In this document: positions 1 to 10,448 of the stretch, piece by piece | How positions within the stretch are numbered: the first letter of the stretch is position 1 | Layout of the letters: each line of letters starts with the position of its first letter | Assembly (NCBI GenBank): GCA_905250885.1 | Contig: CAJNOQ010000729.1 | Span: 1 to 42,376 of the forward strand | Reading direction: 5' to 3' | DNA: 42,376 nt | DNA from: Didymodactylos carnosus | Taxonomy: Eukaryota; Rotifera; Eurotatoria; Philodinida; Philodinidae | Translations under genes and position numbers: made by a program | The notes under the pieces: model-generated | Told to the model about the DNA's origin: nothing | The model's database searches: none | Seen by the model: the letters and a program-made list of their open reading frames with translations, nothing else

Positions 1-125
1 GTATTTTTGATGAAATTAACCATTAAACGAGATTTTAAAGTTTTGCAGAGCAGACTACGCTATGCATCCGTATTTGAATTAGAAGCAAACATATCAACTA
101 AATATAATTTAAAAAAAGCTTTTTC

Positions 126-245
126 CGGTGTTCAAACGCGTGTAAACGACGGAACGCGTTTCGTGTAAAAGGCTAAAAAGACAAGTGTCAAACATCGATT
201 GAACGCGTTGCTATTATCTCGTCGTTTACATGCGTTTGAATACCG
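126..245. repeat. Inverted repeat, 26-bp arms
   Basis: Arms at 126-151 and 220-245 pair over 26 bp with two mismatches. The shared core reads TTCAAACGC then TGTAAACGACG. The 68-nt spacer contains a further ACGCGTT pair. It looks like a small fold-back or MITE remnant. No target duplication is evident. Confidence 0.65.
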
Positions 246-271
246 TTTCAACAAAAGAAAACCTCATGGGA

Positions 272-561
272 AAGTGATAATGTTGAAGCTATGTGTAGAA
301 ATACACTGAAACGATTGATGCTTTGGTGCAATCACTGAGAGGTCAAAAATCTTATTTCAACTTTGTACTCACCACCAAGTCTACTTCCACGCTGAAGTAT
401 TGTTAGGACTGTTGCAAAAAAATATATCACGCCCGCCAAGTTATCTGTACAGAAAAAAATGTTACGAAAAGTGACAAAATGAATACAATAATAATGCATC
501 AATTCGCCTCATTGTAAATCTCAATAATGTATTTCTACACATAGTTTCAACGCTATCACTT
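272..561. repeat. Inverted repeat, ~35-bp arms
   Basis: The left arm (272-306) and right arm (528-561) are reverse complements with about three mismatches. They share CTATGTGTAGAAATACA and AAGTGATA. The interior is non-coding and shows further weak complementarity next to the arms. It is probably a degenerate non-autonomous transposon. No clear target-site duplication was found. Confidence 0.6.
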
Positions 562-1391
562 TATGCTATCGATATTGGACGACTATTCATGCTGATTATG
601 TTCGATTCGCCTTATCACTATTCAAATGATGTGACCGTGCAAAAAATGAATCTAAAACAATAAATATGTAAGCCGGTGATGAGTAACTTGATCCGTGGGA
701 TGGGTACGTTTAAAGAATGCTCAGGTACAGAAATTTTCCTAATGACATAACAACAAACAGCCAATCAGTTCGCGAAGAAAAAATTTACTAAAAGGCATTA
801 GTTTTTAATCTTGAAGAACTTTTTTTACTGTTGTGAGTACTATAATAAAATTTCCCTTCTCAAGCTCTTTCCAGCAGAAAATTCTGAAAAATATAAACTA
901 AAATAGAACATTTAGATACAACTCTCTTTACCGATAGAACAAATAATTCATACACTTTTTATTCGTAAGAGTTTCATTTTCAGCATCTAAACGTTTCGTC
1001 GTTTAACAAATGCACACTTCAATACAATTAAACGTTTTCAATGTAAAAATAAAACCATACGAATAGATAATACGTAATATAAGAATATAGAAAAAAGTTC
1101 GTTTTTAAAATTCGTGCCGAATAGATTTCACATCAAATTTTAGGAAAAATAAATAAATACTATCTCTTTGCTCCTGCTAGTTTTTACCAAATAAAAAACT
1201 AGCCAACACAGTCGCATAATTCTCAAAAAAAAAATTCATTCTATAAAGAAGAAGACATACGATTTTGAAAGGTTACTCAAACAACATAGAGCATACGGTT
1301 TTAGATTACAGATTAGATTTAACTTTGATTACTGGAAAGAAAACTATTAAATCTAATTTAATCTCTGTCTAAAATTTTCTTTTTTCATTTT

Positions 1392-1393
1392 AG
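1392..1393 (+). promoter_or_regulatory. Splice acceptor before first gene
   Basis: A pyrimidine-rich tract ending in TTTTAG lies 14 nt before the ATG at 1408, with no intervening ATG. It is either the end of an intron in the 5' UTR or a spliced-leader trans-splicing acceptor. It supports the chosen start. Confidence 0.5.
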
Positions 1394-1407
1394 TCAAATA
1401 TTAATTA

Positions 1408-2271
1408 ATGGCCACTGCCTTTTTTGCCGACAATCGATCTAAAAGTGAACATATATCAGAAGAAGAAGAAGAAGATGGTACAGATTTAGATGATAAAAAA
1501 TTAGTTGAAAATTATCATTATTTACTTAATCATAAATTTTTCTGCATATCGAATGAAACATCAGCATCTTCAAACAATCCATTTACAAATGAAAAATCGT
1601 CAAAATTTTCTGAAACAACAAATACTCAAACAAAATCATATACCGATCAAATTTTAATTAAAGATATTCAAGAAATTCATTCGATTGTTCAAGAAACAAA
1701 ACAGATTACTAATAATTCTAAAGGTAATAATCGACGTAAATTAGCAAAAACGGATTCAGTTCATAGTGGTCGCAGTTCGTCTTGTGATTTAAAACATTCT
1801 CAAGATGAGATATCTAATTCTTCAACGTCAGATGAGATTGATTTTACAACAATTAAAAATAATAATTTAACAAAACATAAATTTCGACATCTATGTTCAC
1901 GATTAAAATCTCGTTTACATTTTCGTAATTCTCTAAACGAAGATGGTTATAAAACATTTACAACTCAGTGGGATTTTGATTGGCCAAATTTCGAACAACT
2001 GTATGAAAATGTCGCTCCGTGTCTTATCAATTCACTGCCGGGTCTTGATGATTTTATGTTAGAACAAAAACGACAACTGGAAAATCAACAATCAGCAGCT
2101 TCATCCGATACCGAAGATATAGAATCAAACGCTTTTCTAGATTGCAAACGAGGAGCAAAATTTAGACGAAATGCTATTTGTAGGAGATTAGATAAAACAC
2201 AATATAATGAACAATTAGTAAAATTCATTCAACAATTAATGATCGAAAAACTCATAAGAACCTGGACCTAA
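1408..2271 (+). CDS. Hypothetical protein, 287 aa, single exon
   Basis: I do not recognise this protein. The open frame is uninterrupted. Codon use (many AAT, AAA, TTA, CAA) matches the neighbouring genes, and a splice-acceptor-like AG sits 14 nt before the ATG, so it is probably a real gene. The N-terminal ~150 residues are low-complexity and rich in Ser, Thr and Asn, with an acidic run of Glu near residues 18-22. A basic patch follows (KHKFRHLCSRLKSRLHFRN, around residues 155-173). The C-terminal ~100 residues look folded: a WDFDWPNFEQLYENVAP segment, then LPGLDDFMLEQKRQLE, and a last amphipathic helix ending KFIQQLMIEKLIRTW. There is no signal peptide or membrane segment. It may act through a short C-terminal helical interaction domain, which is a guess. 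A possible poly(A) signal lies at 2661. Confidence 0.6.
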   Translation: MATAFFADNRSKSEHISEEEEEDGTDLDDKKLVENYHYLLNHKFFCISNETSASSNNPFTNEKSSKFSETTNTQTKSYTDQILIKDIQEIHSIVQETKQITNNSKGNNRRKLAKTDSVHSGRSSSCDLKHSQDEISNSSTSDEIDFTTIKNNNLTKHKFRHLCSRLKSRLHFRNSLNEDGYKTFTTQWDFDWPNFEQLYENVAPCLINSLPGLDDFMLEQKRQLENQQSAASSDTEDIESNAFLDCKRGAKFRRNAICRRLDKTQYNEQLVKFIQQLMIEKLIRTWT

Positions 2272-2660
2272 AATTATTAGATGGAATTTCTTTTTACTTT
2301 CTTTTTATTTCACCAAATTAGTGACGTTTCGATCACAAGAAGATCTTTGTCAAGTATCTTAAGTGACACTATATGAAACAGAATACTGAAATCTTTTTTC
2401 ATATTTATTGAATACTGTAGATAACGGAAGGAAAGATGCAAGACGAAGATACTGGAAGATAATCGAACGGAAGAAGAAAATATACTATAAAATAAGTATT
2501 CTCTTTCGATTCTAGTGTCTCTATCTTGCATTTTTCGTTATTCCCTGCAAAAAAAAATTTTTCTCCTTCAGTGCACTGGTCGTGCACTGATGCCACCCTT
2601 GGAATCAATACGCCACTCTTTCGGTAGCAGAAAAATTTCAGTGATGCACTTTTTTTTGAC

Positions 2661-2666
2661 AATAAA
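2661..2666 (+). terminator. Possible poly(A) signal of first gene
   Basis: This is the first AATAAA hexamer after the stop codon of the 287-aa gene, about 390 nt downstream. No other evidence fixes the 3' end. Confidence 0.3.
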
Positions 2667-3254
2667 AATACAAGTTCATTAACAAATTCTAATTTATCAT
2701 CTGAACTGACTGAACTGAATTTTTATTTTTGCAAGCATGGTTGTTACAAAGGAAGCTAGCTTATGCTAATGCAACACCGAAAATAGTGAAGAAATAAAGA
2801 AGTACTAAAAAGAGCAACCTGTCTAATTCATCATGAACATCTCGACTTTTAATCTAGCTTTTTAATCTATAGATCAAATAGGATAAATTATAAATTCAAG
2901 CCATATGGCACAGTGGGCACTTCTGACTAGGCATGCGGACATGTGCTCTAAACGTGATATGAAAGCCTTTAATTACTATTTTTATAGGTTTTCGTATGTA
3001 CTCTTTCCAATGGTGTAGTTCACAAAGTTCAAAAACACTTTTGGTCGGGTTTTCCATTTTTGAGAACTGATTTTCTTAACGACTTTAAATGCTAGAATAA
3101 AACTTTTTTCATCATTAAATCGGTCGTTAGCTAAAGTATATTTGACACTATTCAAATCACGAAAAAGCTTACGTCCTTTCACCTAATGTCCACGTTGTTG
3201 CCCACTGTGTATGGATGTTAAATTCAGTGCACTGAAGTATATACTAAAATTATC

Positions 3255-3364
3255 GGTCACGATATGCTAGGACTGAAAGTTAGGCCTAAGTTGCCACAAT
3301 CAACGTAAACTCACAATGACACTAGTGACTTAGGCCTGGCTTTCAGTCCTAGCGTATCTTGACC
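3255..3364. repeat. MITE-like 110-bp inverted-repeat element
   Basis: Terminal arms of about 37 bp (3255-3291 and 3328-3364) are reverse complements with a few mismatches. Both contain GCTAGGACTGAAAG and AGGCCTAAGT, and both begin GGTCA. The ~36-nt middle is unique. The size and structure fit a miniature inverted-repeat element. No convincing target-site duplication is visible, so the superfamily is unknown. Confidence 0.65.
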
Positions 3365-3379
3365 AGAATCATCTTTAAG

Positions 3380-3417
3380 TTAAGTCATACCTGGTCATAC
3401 GTATAGGTATGACTTAA
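3380..3417. repeat. Small hairpin, 12-bp perfect stem
   Basis: TTAAGTCATACC at 3380-3391 pairs perfectly with GGTATGACTTAA at 3406-3417 across a 14-nt loop. It lies 15 nt after the 110-bp inverted-repeat element and may be part of the same composite insertion. Confidence 0.55.
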
Positions 3418-4638
3418 TGCTGTTCGATGATCTGAACATGAACAACGTGACATAAGAAGAAAATTTAACTAGTCTCGGCAAGTTAAAATAGTTACGCCAG
3501 TTTTAAAGTAGTCAGCAGGGCTAGCATCTTAATATCATACGTAAGTTGTAACAAGGGCAACGGATCCACTGATGCTCAGAGGCTCAAGCCTCACTTACGT
3601 TAGAAATTAACATCTTATGAGAATACACTATGAGCCTCACTTAGACTGAAGACGCTTCGTCGCCTATGGCTTGTACATTAATATTGCGCGATCTATCGAT
3701 CGAACGTTCAACGAATCACATCACGGTCATAATTTTATTGGTTCACAGAAATTAAAAGACAAAAATTTAAAAAAACAGCTCAAGACAAAAATTTAATTGA
3801 TGATGAAGACGGTTGATTGATTTTGTCAAATATGGTATAGCATGTAGTTGAAAAGTTTCACAAAAATGAGGATTAGACTGGAGCAACGGCGTCTATCAAC
3901 ATCTCAATATTTGAGGCATTTTGTACCACTTCGGCGGATCGATCTTTCAGTGTACCATCGGAGAAAGGAATTTCGATCGCTAAAAAGCATCGCACCTTAC
4001 TTTTGCTTAAGACATTGCGTCTCAAACGTCTCACAGGAAAGTCGCGCCGGGATAGGAGGTTAAAAAGTTTATTAAAATGTTTTATGAGGCTGTATTAAAA
4101 TTTGACTTTGTAAAGTGCCAGTTTTATCTAGTTTGCAAAAAAGATTTCGCTGAAAAAGCAACAAAAAAAATCTCACATTGGACTTACTCTTGAGAAAATT
4201 CTTGTGAGAGCACAATTGCTTTTGCGATGTAGATTTTTAAGTTTAGAGAAGTTTGAAAAAAGATCTCTGTCTCTCCCAGACCACAATACATTAGTACTTG
4301 TATGTTTTTCATTACTTGTCGGCAAATAACAAGCACAGCTAGAGAAAATATTCATTTTATAAATACTTATTTTGAGGAAAAGTTGTATTCTATTCTGCAT
4401 CACTTCTGCTTTAACTCTATTACAGTGGAAATCGACGTGTTTTTGTATACAAATATGTCGTTCAAAGTGTAGTGCAGTATACTGAGAATTTTTCGTAGTT
4501 TCCCATCGTATTTTCAACCTTAAATCACTCACTTTCTCAATTTTCAATAAAAAGTGGCTTACTGCTTATAGAGAAATAATAACTTGTTGAAAAAATATAT
4601 GTTGATTAAATGTCGTAATAATTTTCTTATATTTTTCT

Positions 4639-4640
4639 AG
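4639..4640 (+). promoter_or_regulatory. Splice acceptor before WDR18 start
   Basis: A TATTTTTCTAG tract ends 21 nt before the ATG at 4662, with no ATG between. It could be a 5'-UTR intron end or a trans-splicing acceptor. Confidence 0.55.
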
Positions 4641-4661
4641 ATTAAACTGTGAAACATAAAG

Positions 4662-6705
4662 ATGAACAATTTGAAACAACTTCGTAACCAACAGGATATT
4701 GTGTTTCTTTCTGTTGATAATAATCAGTCGTGGGCAGTCAGTGGTTTGAATGCAGTAACTGGCAGTGTTGTATATTCATTTAAATCAGATTTTTCAATAG
4801 CTAGAAAGACACTTTTCAGTAAAAACAATTATTTGTTTGCGGCTGCCATTGATAGACCAACAATTTATGTTTGGAATTTAAATAGTTTAGTATGTTGTTT
4901 TACACTGGAAATAATTGGCGTACAACCTAATAATGTTTGTTTTTGTTCTTAGAAAAGCGATTATAAGAAATTAACTGTAGCCGGACCCGTTTCGTCGATG
5001 GTGTTTATGTTCGAAAAGACTTGGTTAGCATGTGCTATTGGAAACAGAATATTTATATACAAAGTAAAAAATAAAAGTAGGCGAAAAATGTGATTTATCA
5101 AGAAGAAATTTGTTTTTAGATTGATGAAGGTCGACATATATCAACACTAAGCGCTCATATTCGACAAATAAATGTATTACTCTATGATGATGATAAAGGA
5201 TGTCTTATATCGGGTGGAGAAGACGGTCTTGTGTATAGATGGGATATTGAAGGGTGAGGTTAGAAATCTTACGTATATAGTGTACATAGATGAACACTAT
5301 TTATTTTTTCATTCTAGTATTAAACTTGACCGAAATATTGAATCTCAACCAGCAAAATCTTATCAAGGACATACCCAAGCCATTAATGATTTATCTGTAA
5401 TAAAACTAGCAAAATCCCATTTACTTTTAACAGCATCAAACGATTCATCTGTTCGTGTAAGAAAGTTCATCATATTTTACACCTTTTTGTTATTATATAT
5501 TGTACAACTTTTGATTTTAAGTTAAAATAAATAAATATGTCTTTTTTTAGCTGTGGGATATAGTCAGTGGAAAATGTATATGTACGTTATTATGTCCGTC
5601 TGAAGTACATTCAATTTGTTCAGCCGAACTATCTCGAACGATATTTTGTGGATTATCAAATGGAAATATACACGCCATATCATTATCACAATTAACTACG
5701 GTAAGAAAAATAATATATTGATAATTTTCACATATTGAATACTAGTTTTTCTTGTTATGTATTTTGAAGTTACAACATCAAAGTCAAAATTCATCAATAA
5801 CAATTGATCAAACGAATTCCAGAATATTTAATCATCATAGGTATGAAGATCAAAAACATATACACATCTATGCACTCATTCTAAATGTTCATTTTTTTTA
5901 TTTTAGCGGAATTGTTAATTGTTTACAATTAAGTGATCATGAACAGATACTTTATTCAGGAGGAAAAGATAAAAATTTTGCCATATGGGATGTACCATCT
6001 GGTCAAATTCGATTTAAAACACAAAATCACGGTAACACATGTAGATATTCATATAAAATTTTTTTTTGAATAATTGTTTTATTTCTATAGGTGCTATTTC
6101 CAATGTTTTTCTTACAAAAATTGATTTAAGCGATGAGTCAAGCACAAAAAATATTTGTTTACCATTTAATGTAAGAAACATATACATTCTTCTTATTCTG
6201 ATACTTTTAATAAACATGATACTTTTTCTTCAGACGTTATCAAATGATTCTACAGGTGAAACATCAGAATATATGCTTTCTAATGGAACCGATGATTCTA
6301 TTCAATTAGTGGCAATGGTAAGACCTGTAATTAGGAAATAATAGTTTTAATTAATCAAAATTAAATCAATTATTAAGATCAGAATTGAGAATATAATGGT
6401 ATCAGGAAAAAGTGATTATGCTGATCTTACAAGAAAATCATATAACATCGACGGACTTAATAAGCGAAATATAAGAACATTTTAAGTGAAAAAGCATTTC
6501 ATAAACTCTTTCTAGTCTTAATCATTTATGCTTTCTTATAGAATGCTGGTTATTATGTTACTGCTTATCTTTGTTATCATTATTTTTGTTTATTTAGCCT
6601 GGTACAACAACGGATTACGAAGAGTTGGCCATGCGCCATAATATTATATCACCAGTTTATCATCAAATGGCAACTATGTTACTTAATCAGCAGATGAATA
6701 CTTGA
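4662..6705 (+). CDS. WDR18: WDR18/IPI3-like WD40 protein, 10 exons
   Basis: Exons: 4662-4889, 4953-5063, 5120-5253, 5318-5456, 5551-5700, 5770-5840, 5907-6031, 6091-6170, 6234-6317, 6598-6705. They join in frame to 409 aa, and all introns are GT-AG (56-94 nt, the last 280 nt). The protein is a WD40 propeller with blades ending in motifs such as TIYVWNLNS, SGGEDGLVYRWDIEG, TASNDSSVRLWDIVSGKC, FCGLSNGNIHAI and YSGGKDKNFAIWDVPSGQ. The blade order and the KSYQGHTQAINDL segment match animal WDR18. WDR18 works with PELP1 and TEX10 (yeast Rix1 complex) in 60S pre-ribosome maturation and ITS2 processing in the nucleolus and nucleoplasm. Human WDR18 ends in a coiled coil. Here the protein stops at LNQQMNT, shortly after the propeller, so that helix is short or missing. 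An AATAAA lies about 195 nt after the stop. Confidence 0.85.
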
Positions 6706-6898
6706 TTAATTTTCTCGCCGAGATGTCCTGAAAAAACGTTTAGATTTATTTTTTGACATATACATTTTGTAAAATGTATGGCGAATGTTTTCTTGTCTGA
6801 TAAATATGTTCTTGTTTTTAGTTCATCTATGGCTTTTTGTTTCATGTTATTGTTATGAAATTTGACTGTATCTAACATTACGTCTTCTTTTGTCTTTT

Positions 6899-6904
6899 AA
6901 TAAA
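6899..6904 (+). terminator. Poly(A) signal of WDR18-like gene
   Basis: A canonical AATAAA lies 194 nt after the WDR18-like stop, followed by AT-rich and T-rich sequence. The distance is reasonable for a short 3' UTR. Confidence 0.55.
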
Positions 6905-7671
6905 AGAAAATTATGCTTGTATTATTATTTATTTTTTCAAAAAAAATGTTGACTTATTTTCTACTACTACGTAGTAAAATAAAAACTTTTAATAGAGTAC
7001 ATAATGTGAATTTCTACTTGCAGGCATAGTTTTTAAGTATATTGAATATCAGTGAGTATGATGAATTTTTTTAATGACATATCGAAACACGGTAGATAGT
7101 AGGCTGTAGTTAGTTACAGAACAGAATTTCAACCAATATAAACTGCTTTTCATGAAAGTATTCTGTTTTTGTAACCAGTCTTACTCGACTGACGTATCGA
7201 GTATTATTTTCAGTTGTTTTCAAAATGAAAATTCTTAGATAAAAAGTAGCTGACTAGCAAATATCATATTCTATCGGATCAGTGCTTGTACCATCTTAAA
7301 AGGAAGGTATGCTGTTCTCCGTGTTTTTCTTTTGCATTTTATTGTTATTTTTTCTACAAAAAGATAACAAAATAACTTTAAAAGTGAAAATACAGTATTG
7401 AACAAAAACATATTAAAGGTAAACTGTTCTTAATATCTATTTTATCTGTTTATTCAATTAATCTTTCAGCATATTTGAATGAAAGTAAAATCTCCTATTT
7501 TCTTGAGCATTTTATTTCTTGTGTTGTTAATATACTTGCAGCCTTTTAAAATGTGAAACTGTAAAACTTGAAGTTCTACTTAGTGGTTGCTGTATGTCGA
7601 TGTTTCTTTTTCTCATAATGTTTTTCTTTTGTCATCGTGATACCATTCTGAGACATTTTCTATTTTGAAAG

Positions 7672-7812
7672 TTACAACGTACAAAACAGCATCCAGCTGG
7701 TTCATTTAAAAGAGAATCAGAACGTTGGACACATATAATCAATTTCAATGATTTTTCAAAAGCTGTTATGGAAACCCATGTTATTCTTGGTGATAATGAT
7801 GAACTTACATAA
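7672..7812 (+). pseudogene. Coding-like relic, broken
   Basis: This short frame starts directly after a TTTTGAAAG acceptor-like site. It reads as plausible protein (LQRTKQHPAGSFKRESERW ... METHVILGDNDELT) and ends at TAA. The coding feel continues in another frame just downstream (NGLDGFPDISGYAKTGAL) before another stop, and again near 7930-8000 (KESSFKTLQMAGNSFRVE). This suggests an old exon or transposon ORF broken by frameshifts. I could not assign a family. It may be chance. Confidence 0.25.
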
Positions 7813-8472
7813 ATGGACTTGACGGTTTTCCTGATATAAGTGGATATGCTAAAACGGGTGCATTGTGACCAAATATGGATTAATTAACAGCATTAAAGTC
7901 AAACTAATAATCTTACAAACACGATCAAAAGAAAGCTCTTTCAAAACTCTACAAATGGCTGGTAATTCATTTCGAGTTGAAAGTGTGAACGCCCACTTTG
8001 ACGGATATTATTACGGGAGATGGCGGTTTCGGCATTGACGGATAGGCTCAACCCATATAAAACCTACCACCATTTACATCGACCTTTGACAAAAGTGACG
8101 AGACCAACATCATGTTATAGAGCTCAGTAAACTGAACCGAATGGTGACAACCGCAAGTCTCTAGCCTTGTTAGAAAAAAAGTTAAAGCCATTTTACCCCC
8201 GCAGCGGAAAAATGCATTTTTCGGCGGATTTGGCCTAACTTGTAGAACGTCTGTTGACCACATTCCCTGATGTAAAACCTTGAAGTTGGTATCGAATGAA
8301 AGAGCGCATCGAGTTTTATATATTTCGATGAAGAAAAGTTCTGCTACATCTTGTCTTGGGGTCTTGAGATAGAGATTTCCGAAAAAATCCGTTTTCTAGA
8401 AAATCTAATGACCTTAAAATTTCTTCCAGAAGTTTTTCAATCATATCATTAGATAGCCCCTTCAATTCTCCA

Positions 8473-8642
8473 TAAAATGAGATGCCGGCCAAGTTTCTAC
8501 GATGCTGTGTCAAAAAGTGCCATAGAAAATACCATACAGATCAAAAACGGCATTAACGCGAATGAATTTTGTATTCGTAATGTTAAAAAGCCTGAAACTC
8601 GAGGGTGCAAGATCGTAGAAATTTGGCCAGCATCTCATTTTA
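8473..8642. repeat. Inverted repeat, 31-bp arms
   Basis: Arms 8473-8503 and 8612-8642 are reverse complements at 29 of 31 positions. They share TAAAATGAGATGC, GGCCAA and TTTCTACGAT. The spacer is 108 nt. It is probably the core of a decayed MITE, because similarity fades gradually outside the arms. Confidence 0.65.
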
Positions 8643-8786
8643 AAGCTGCATCAAATGGTATATAAGACTTTCCTTCAAACTTGTTTCATTCTGAGAGATG
8701 TACGAAAAACACGTCGTAATGGGTTCGCGGAGTGAAATATTCGTTTCGCCCTACTTATTTGTTTAAAACGTATAAAAGGTTTATAG

Positions 8787-8983
8787 CAGTGGCGAAGCCA
8801 GGGAGAGGATTGTGGGGATCGCTCCCCCCCCCCCCCCCAAAGTCATAGTCATATATAAGTCAAGATAAGCAAGAATAAATTCTAAAAAATTCACTAAGAT
8901 AAAAAAAGACTATTTTTTCGATTTTAAATCGATAAAATGAAATTTGATCGCCCCCACTTCAAAAATCCTGGCTACGTCACTGG
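8787..8983. mobile_element. Complete hAT-type MITE, 197 bp
   Basis: The left end CAGTGGCGAAGCCAGG and the right end (reverse complement CAGTGACGTAGCCAGG) are 16-bp terminal inverted repeats with two mismatches. The element is flanked on both sides by the same 8 bp, GTTTATAG (8779-8786 and 8984-8991). An 8-bp target duplication with CAGTGGCG-type ends is the signature of hAT transposons. The interior has no coding capacity and includes a C15 run at 8824-8838. It is a non-autonomous copy. Confidence 0.85.
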
Positions 8984-9516
8984 TTTATAGAAGGCTTTGT
9001 ACTCTTAGGACAACTTTCAGATATTTAGGGATCCATGGGAATCCTTCCGGATCCATGCGGAGACGCAGATCTGCCTTTTTTCCCTTGAGAAAATGCCTAA
9101 TTTAAAGGCATCTCTTACTAGAAATGACTTGGCCTGAAAAAACTTTCTCAAGTCCAGTCGAGTCATACACCAGAAAATTTTGGACCAAGTCAGACTTGAC
9201 TTGCCCAGCTCTGTTTGTAATAGGCGATTTTAACGGTGATCTTTCTTCTTTTCGTCTGTTTTGTTTAAAAACGCATAATATTCGATTATATCTTCTATTT
9301 CGTTGTTTTCTTCACTAACTGGAAAAAGCGTTCGTCTGTCCAGTAGTAGTGCTTTTTCAGTCAACTGGATGTCTGCTAGAAATGGATAGTCTCTGTCACT
9401 ATGCATCACACATCAAAATTCATCTTTTTGTTCTGTTCTTCTAGAACCACTTGGGCATAGTGAATGTATCCTGTCATCATAGCATGTTCTGCACAGATTT
9501 ACAATACTAACCTAGT

Positions 9517-9663
9517 TTAAATATTCCAGCGAGGATCAAATGAATCGTGCACTCCAGCCCAATATTTTCCGTAGAAAATCGATAGTTGGGCGTAGACATA
9601 AACAGGAAAAACTCTAATGCCACTTTTCTTTTCACCACGATAAGGGACTGAAATGTTGTCCAT
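9517..9663 (-). pseudogene. Small ORF or exon relic, 48 aa
   Basis: A minus-strand frame from ATG (9663) to TAA (9517) gives MDNISVPYRGEKKSG at the start and AGVHDSFDPRWNI at the end. The composition is less biased than in random frames here, so it may be a remnant of a real exon. No family was recognised, no splice partners were found, and the surroundings are transposon-rich. Confidence 0.2.
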
Positions 9664-10238
9664 TTACCACAGAGAAGTTATTGGGTGTACCAACGTTTTT
9701 TTTTACTCGGCTATCTTTTTTAAAGAGGTTTAGAACTGAGCTCTGTGTTAAAAGACTAAAACGACATTTTTATTGGTTAAAAACTACACCGCTTAGGATA
9801 AACACGATGTTTCAAACCTTGAAATCGATTCCAGTTAAATAAAACTCTCTTTAACATAACAGATTTTTTAGTAATTGTCATCTCCAAACTCCAAAAATTA
9901 TTCGGTCGATGAAACAGAATTCTGTTAGTCTTTGAAAGACTTAAGTTGATGAGGTGCCAAAACGAGATGCAGATTGATTTTAAATCATTTTGCGACGATT
10001 CAAGATTTGATTAAAATCAACTGAGGTGTCTCCCCCTGTCAGAAACCTATTTCTGAAACTATAAGTCCGGTCTTGGTCAAACTTTTAGGAGATATTGATC
10101 TTATGAAAGTATGGTGACGAAATTTGTTTTGGCTCCATCAACCATGGTTTGTGAGATGTCGCCACTACAGTGACCAAAATGGGGCTGTTCGTAGATGCAG
10201 GATTCCTGAGTAACGAAACGTTGTGGAGAGTGCGGAGT

Positions 10239-10448
10239 GATCTTAAGCTGACAAAAACACATGTGGCTAGAGGCTAATAGAGTTGGATTTTTGATATTTG
10301 ACTTTTCAAATTAATGGTCAGCGTCAAAAATCAAAAAGGTCTCATTAACTTCGATAAAGATATTTTTCTAACCACAAATTTAGACCAAATATCAAAAAAT
10401 TGGGCTCTATTAGCCTATAGCCACATGTGTCAGCTTCAATTTAAGACC
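10239..10448. repeat. Long degenerate inverted repeat
   Basis: Core arms 10239-10302 and 10383-10448 are reverse complements with scattered mismatches and small indels. They share CACATGTGGCTA, AGGCTAATAGAG and TTTTTGATATTTG. Weaker complementarity continues outward on both sides to roughly 10165 and 10530 (for example TTCGTAG and GTGAC pairs). This points to an older and longer fold-back element. Confidence 0.6.

Larger units (their letters stand above)
1..1391. other. Gene-free left flank with two inverted repeats
   Basis: No open reading frame of note is visible on either strand up to the first gene. The stretch is AT-rich and contains two separate inverted repeats (126-245 and 272-561), listed on their own. 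The last ~20 nt form the polypyrimidine-AG site in front of the first gene. Promoter elements could not be recognised. Confidence 0.6.
2272..4638. other. Intergenic region, no gene seen
   Basis: The stretch contains only short overlapping frames on both strands with no recognisable domain. The longest, 4173-4547 on the minus strand, has no family resemblance and unlike codon use. The region holds a 110-bp inverted-repeat element at 3255-3364 and a small hairpin at 3380-3417. Confidence 0.55.

Noticed and set aside
3848..4063. 71-codon plus-strand frame rich in Arg
   Set aside because: No domain, no upstream acceptor, in a transposon-littered interval.
4173..4547. 124-codon minus-strand frame upstream of WDR18
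   Set aside because: No recognisable domain, no splice context, composition of random AT-rich sequence; antisense to the WDR18 5' flank.
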